DNA from: Mesorhizobium sp. B2-1-1
GTDB lineage: Bacteria > Pseudomonadota > Alphaproteobacteria > Rhizobiales > Rhizobiaceae
Assembly (NCBI RefSeq): GCF_006442975.2
Contig: NZ_CP083954.1
Span: 4,471,501-4,535,500, forward strand
DNA: 64,000 nucleotides
Reading direction: 5' to 3'
Below the pieces are notes generated by a model. That model was not told where the DNA came from, did not search any database, and saw only the letters and a list, made by a program, of their open reading frames with translations. Of this stretch, positions 60,290 to 64,000 are shown one piece after another (positions within the stretch are counted from its first letter, which is position 1; the number at the start of each line of letters is the position of its first letter). The translations under genes were made by a program, and so were the position numbers.

Positions 60290-61237
60290 ATGAAGGTCTT
60301 GGTCACAGGCGCATCGGGCTTCATCGGACGCCTTGTCGTGCAAAGGCTTTGCGAGGCAGGGGTGGAGGTTCGCCTCGCCTCGCGCTACCCAGAAAGGCTC
60401 GCTTCGGGCAGCGACATCGTTGGCTTGCCGCGTTTCGATGCGCCGGCCAAGGACTTCCTTGCCGTCACCCGTGACGTCACGGACGTCGTTCACTGCGCCG
60501 GCTTGAACAATGATCAAGGCGAGGCCACCGAAGCCGACTACCGAGCAGCCAACGCGGAACTGAGCGCGCGGCTGGCGCATGCGGCCGCCATGCAGGCAAG
60601 CGGACGTTTCATCCAACTGTCATCGGTCCGGGCCGTGATCGGCGCCCGCGTCAGCGCAACGATCGACGAGCATACGGTCCCCGATCCGCAATGCGCCTAC
60701 GGGTGCTCGAAACGCGAGGGCGAGATCAGGGTCCTGGACGCCTATGCATCGCACGGCCGCGCCGACGCCGCCGTGCTGCGCCTGCCTGCCGCCTACGCAA
60801 GCGGCATGAAGGGCAATCTGGCAATGCTGATGCGCCTGGCCGATACAAGCCTGCCGCTGCCGACGGGTGTACTGACGGGAACCCGCTCGCTGGTGTCGGC
60901 CGACGCAGCCGCGCAAGCCGTGCGGCATTTGTTGGCTCATCCGGGGCCGCTCAGCCCTGCCTATATAGCCAGCGACGTGCCTCCGGTGTCGGTGGCAGCC
61001 GTCGTAAGCGCCTTCCGTAAGGGACTTGGGCGGCCGGTGCGCCTGGCTGCCGTACCGGCCAGCCTGATGCGGATGGCCGCGGTGGCGCTAGGCAAGCGGG
61101 CGTTTTGGGAAAGCATGACGGCGACACAGATATGCGACCCTTCCCTGCTCGTCTCGCAGGGCTGGCTGCCGGAAACAGCGACGCTTGATCGTCTAAGCGA
61201 AATCGCGGCGCGCAGCAGGCAAGCTCAACCTGGATAA
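60290..61237 (+). CDS. SDR sugar epimerase/4-reductase (WbpV/WreQ-like)
   Basis: A 315-residue NAD-dependent short-chain dehydrogenase of the extended type from ATG 60290. It has VTGASGFIG (NAD-binding GxxGxxG), a Ser in QLSSVRAV and catalytic YxxxK in AYGCSKREGE. The C-terminus is typical of UDP-sugar 4-reductases paired with initiating transferases, such as Rhizobium etli WreQ. Likely reaction: reduction of a UDP-4-keto-6-deoxy-HexNAc to UDP-QuiNAc (or FucNAc). It lies 17 bases after the polymerase stop and its 3' end overlaps the opposite-strand transferase gene by 13 bp. Confidence 0.82.
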   Translation: MKVLVTGASGFIGRLVVQRLCEAGVEVRLASRYPERLASGSDIVGLPRFDAPAKDFLAVTRDVTDVVHCAGLNNDQGEATEADYRAANAELSARLAHAAAMQASGRFIQLSSVRAVIGARVSATIDEHTVPDPQCAYGCSKREGEIRVLDAYASHGRADAAVLRLPAAYASGMKGNLAMLMRLADTSLPLPTGVLTGTRSLVSADAAAQAVRHLLAHPGPLSPAYIASDVPPVSVAAVVSAFRKGLGRPVRLAAVPASLMRMAAVALGKRAFWESMTATQICDPSLLVSQGWLPETATLDRLSEIAARSRQAQPG

Positions 61238-61764
61238 ATCGTCGCGATCAGGATGCGAAGATCAAGGCCGATCGAGGCGACCTTGAGATAGTCGGCATCG
61301 GTTTCGGCCAATAGGGCCGGGTCCGACATGTCGATGCCCTTGACCTGAGCCAGGCCGGTGATGCCGGGAAGCGCCGATGAAACGCCCAGCCGTCGGCGGC
61401 ACTCGATCAGCTCGGTTTGCGTCGGCAGACAGGGACGCGGTCCGACCAAGCTCATCTCGCCCTTCAGAACATTCCAGAACTGCGGCAGCTCATCGAGCTT
61501 GAACTTCCGCAGGGTCTTTCCGGCCGGCGTCACGGCATTCGCCGGCGCCTCGTGCGAAGGCAAGGATGGCGTGCCGACATACATCGTGCGCAATTTGTGA
61601 CAGCGAAAGAGCACGCCATCGCGGCCAACCCGCGTTTGAGAAAAGATGGCCGGACCGGGCGACGATATACGAACAGCCAGGACAGCGAGCGCCAGGACGG
61701 GTGAAGTGACCAGGAGCAGCAGCGCCGCGCCGGCAAGATCGAAGATTTGCTTGGCTGTCTTCAT
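61225..61764 (-). CDS. initiating sugar-phosphate transferase (WreU/PglC-like)
   Basis: A 179-residue monotopic phosphoglycosyltransferase. One N-terminal membrane segment ([21 protein letters not shown]) is followed by the family core: [44 protein letters not shown] and [10 protein letters not shown]. Its length is that of the minimal PglC type, without the extra N-terminal helices of WbaP. It transfers a sugar-1-phosphate to undecaprenyl phosphate at the inner membrane, starting O-antigen synthesis. The adjacent dehydratase and SDR make QuiNAc-1-P the likely substrate, as for R. etli WreU. Confidence 0.88.
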   Translation of the reverse strand: MKTAKQIFDLAGAALLLLVTSPVLALAVLAVRISSPGPAIFSQTRVGRDGVLFRCHKLRTMYVGTPSLPSHEAPANAVTPAGKTLRKFKLDELPQFWNVLKGEMSLVGPRPCLPTQTELIECRRRLGVSSALPGITGLAQVKGIDMSDPALLAETDADYLKVASIGLDLRILIATIYPG

Positions 61765-61983
61765 GAACCGCCGATAGTGCTCGTTGCCAAAACCAAAGAC
61801 GAAAATACGAATCCGCTCGACGTAGCATGAGGCTATCGCTCGACCAAGCTCGACCCCTCGCCTGCTCGGGTGCGCCCGCAGAGGAATGCCAGCCAGCGCC
61901 CCAGGGTCCCGAAGGTCCGCCGATAAATGCCGCTCTTGCGCAGACTGCTCAAGCGCCGAAGAAGGCCAGGGTCTTTTGAAGCA

Positions 61984-63966
61984 TCAGTTCGCCTGCCCGG
62001 CCGCTTTCGGGATCACGGCCTCGGGCACGTCCCCTCTTACCTTCTTGGTATGGTCAAGACCCGCAAGCACCGCGAGCGAGGATGCCTTGTCCTGGCTCTT
62101 CACGGATTGCTGCAGGGCCGCAAGCGCCGCCTGGACATCGGACCATTCCGCGACATCGGTGCTCAGGCCAAAAATCTTGGAAATGCCGAGTTCGACCAGC
62201 TCCTCATCCTCACCATGCAACGTTTCATGGAGTTTTTCACCGGGCCGGATTCCGGTGAAGCGAATGGGGATGTCCGTGTATGGGCTTTTTCCGGACATGC
62301 GGATCATCGTCTCGGCAACTTCGAGGATCGGCACCGGTTTGCCCATGTCGAGCATGTAGACGGCGTAGTCGTCGCCGGCTTTCCGCGAGGCGGCATCGGC
62401 AGCCGACATGATGACGAGGTCGACGGCTTCGGCCACGGTCATGAAATAGCGCGTCATGCGCCGGTCGGTTATGGTGACCGGACCTCCGGCCTCGATCTGC
62501 GCCTGGAATATGGTTGCGACCGAGCCATTGCTGCCAAAGACATTGCCGAACCGAACGGCTATGAACTTGGTGGCGGGGCGCCGCGCGCCGGGCTCGCCGG
62601 CGGGCGTTTCATGCAAGGCGCTGACGATCTGTTCGGCCGCGCGCTTCGTCAGGCCCAGCACGGATGTCGGGTCCACGGCCTTGTCGCTCGAAACAAGCAC
62701 GAATTGCTTGACGCCGCATTTGGCGGCAACCTCGGCACAGACAAGCGTTCCGAAGACATTGGTCTGGATGGCCGAATCCCAGTTTTCCTCGAGCAAAGGC
62801 ACATGCTTCAGTGCCGCGGCGTGGAAAACGATGTCCGGCTTGAACTCGGTGACGACACGCGTCATCTGGCGCCGGTCGGCGACATCGACAATGCGGACCT
62901 TGAGGCGGTCGTGGTCCTTCTCTTCGACATATTGGCTCAACTGGAAAATGCCGAACTCGGAATTATCGGCAACCAGCACCGCCTCCGCGCCCAGTTCCAG
63001 TGACCTCTTGACCAGGGTGCGGCCGATGGAACCGGCGCCGCCGGTGACCAGGACGCGCTTGCCGCCGACGAAGGCCCCGATCCGTTCGATGTCGGACGGA
63101 ACCGTGGGGCGGCGCAGGATCGTTTCCATCTCGACCTCGTCGAGAACGAGCTTTCCTTCCTGGCCAAGCTGCGAAAGCCCCGAGAACTGCACCACCGCTA
63201 TGTCGCCTTGCCGGGCAACACGGACGAGCTCCGAATACTCCTCGATCTCATGTTCGGCGCCGCTGCCGAAAATCAGCAGGTCCAGGCTTGTCGTACCCTT
63301 GGCGTATTCTTCCAGCACCTCGATCAGGCGGGGGCGGGTGGCCACGACGGGAACGCCCTGGATCCGAGTGCCCTGCGGAACACCGTGTTCAATCGCCATA
63401 ATCCCTGCAATTGAATACTCTACAGGCTGCGTCGTGCGCGTGAAACGGATGATTACGTCGGCCTCGCTCAGCTTGCCGACAAACACCGCTCTCTTGGTCG
63501 AAGCTTTGCCGCGACTCAGAATGCGCCAGCTCGCGCCGTCGCGAAAGAACCGGTAGAAAATCCGGGGCGCCGAGATGATCGTGAAAGAAACCAGGAAGAA
63601 GACGATGAACTGGCGCTCATTGAGGCCCGCCACCGGCTGAAAGGAACGAACAAAAAGCGAAACACAGTAAAGGACGATGGTCAGTATTGCGCAGCCCTTC
63701 AGGATGTTGAAGAAATCCGGCGTCGAGGCGAAGCGCCACACAGTATTGTAGAGGCCGCAATATCTGAATAACAGATGACTAAGAATAATGATGCTCGCCC
63801 AGCAAGCGAAACCCGCAGGAGAGAACGCTTCGAACGAAAGCCTCGACTGCGATAAAGTCAGGCTAAGCGCCACCGCCACCAGAACCATGGCGATGTCTTG
63901 AATCATGATGATGGCGCGACGCATTGTGGGCCGGAGTCCGGGTACAGCTTCTACATAGGATTTCAT
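61984..63966 (-). CDS. WbpM-family UDP-sugar 4,6-dehydratase
   Basis: A 660-residue inner-membrane nucleotide-sugar dehydratase. Four N-terminal helices (about residues 15-140) precede a CoA/Rossmann-like domain and the catalytic SDR domain with VTGGAGSIG near residue 315 and SSDKAVDPTSVLGLTKRAAE; the usual catalytic Tyr is replaced, as in WbpM, PglF and CapD. It converts UDP-GlcNAc to UDP-4-keto-6-deoxy-GlcNAc. Downstream on the same strand, 219 bp away, is the initiating transferase. The start at 63966 lies near the window end; ATG at residue 15 is a possible later start. Confidence 0.92.
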   Translation of the reverse strand: MKSYVEAVPGLRPTMRRAIIMIQDIAMVLVAVALSLTLSQSRLSFEAFSPAGFACWASIIILSHLLFRYCGLYNTVWRFASTPDFFNILKGCAILTIVLYCVSLFVRSFQPVAGLNERQFIVFFLVSFTIISAPRIFYRFFRDGASWRILSRGKASTKRAVFVGKLSEADVIIRFTRTTQPVEYSIAGIMAIEHGVPQGTRIQGVPVVATRPRLIEVLEEYAKGTTSLDLLIFGSGAEHEIEEYSELVRVARQGDIAVVQFSGLSQLGQEGKLVLDEVEMETILRRPTVPSDIERIGAFVGGKRVLVTGGAGSIGRTLVKRSLELGAEAVLVADNSEFGIFQLSQYVEEKDHDRLKVRIVDVADRRQMTRVVTEFKPDIVFHAAALKHVPLLEENWDSAIQTNVFGTLVCAEVAAKCGVKQFVLVSSDKAVDPTSVLGLTKRAAEQIVSALHETPAGEPGARRPATKFIAVRFGNVFGSNGSVATIFQAQIEAGGPVTITDRRMTRYFMTVAEAVDLVIMSAADAASRKAGDDYAVYMLDMGKPVPILEVAETMIRMSGKSPYTDIPIRFTGIRPGEKLHETLHGEDEELVELGISKIFGLSTDVAEWSDVQAALAALQQSVKSQDKASSLAVLAGLDHTKKVRGDVPEAVIPKAAGQAN

Positions 63967-64000
63967 CGGACGGTACTGAACTCCAGGCGCGAAGACTTCA

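Overview
The window is a 64 kb stretch of high-GC chromosome from an alphaproteobacterium of the Rhizobiales, most likely Mesorhizobium or a close relative. This is inferred from gene content and order: a frcBCA fructose ABC operon next to a glgP-B-C-A-pgm-glgX glycogen operon, a betI-betC choline-O-sulfate operon, fused CysNC, a heterodimeric methylmalonyl-CoA mutase, a rhizobial AGE-type phosphomannose isomerase domain, and intergenic palindromes of the rhizobial type. Nearly all of it is ordinary, densely packed core or metabolic sequence. No prophage, transposase, integrase or CRISPR array was seen.

Layout. 1-13.9 kb: c-type cytochromes, superoxide dismutase, a class IV aminotransferase, a HAD dehalogenase, a lipoprotein L,D-transpeptidase, a HerA-like ATPase, both methylmalonyl-CoA mutase subunits, an AbrB/Doc toxin-antitoxin pair with a well-formed promoter/operator, a GreA/GreB-like factor, a Tat-exported beta-helix protein and a zinc-type L-asparaginase. 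13.9-21.6 kb: an SCP2-type thiolase, divergent from the choline-sulfate to glycine betaine operon (betI, betC, a PLP dehydratase, betA, betB). 21.6-26.2 kb: a fused mannose-1-phosphate guanylyltransferase/AGE-type isomerase, tRNA-Pro(CGG), a family 9 glycosyltransferase and a small lipoprotein preceded by an 11-codon leader. 26.2-31.6 kb: an oligopeptide ABC transporter with a fused DF ATPase. 31.9-34.1 kb: TadE/TadG-like pseudopilin-type proteins. 34.2-47.2 kb: the complete glycogen operon plus an alpha-glucosidase, all on the minus strand. 47.4-53.2 kb: fructose transport (frcBCA) divergent from frcR-fucU-frcK around a shared palindromic operator. 53.7-58.5 kb: a sugar aminotransferase and sulfate activation (cysD, cysNC, cysQ). 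58.8-64 kb: O-antigen-type polysaccharide genes (polymerase/ligase, 4-reductase-like SDR, initiating sugar-phosphate transferase, WbpM-like 4,6-dehydratase).

How the parts connect. Fructose taken up by FrcABC is phosphorylated by FrcK, while the adjacent glg genes store or mobilise hexose as glycogen through Pgm and ADP-glucose. The bet operon strips sulfate from choline-O-sulfate and oxidises choline to the osmoprotectant glycine betaine. The three genes at the right end read as a pathway for making and loading a 2-acetamido-6-deoxyhexose such as QuiNAc as the first O-antigen residue.

The observations most worth checking are a roughly 50-nt candidate small RNA (about 53.3 kb), the symmetric frc operator whose arms carry both TTGACA elements, the tandem 34-bp-spaced operator of the AbrB-Doc module, the guanylyltransferase-AGE fusion, the PLP dehydratase inside the betaine operon, the leader peptide at 25.8 kb, and a 130-bp palindromic element inside the glg operon. 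I found no clear candidate for a wholly new multi-gene system.
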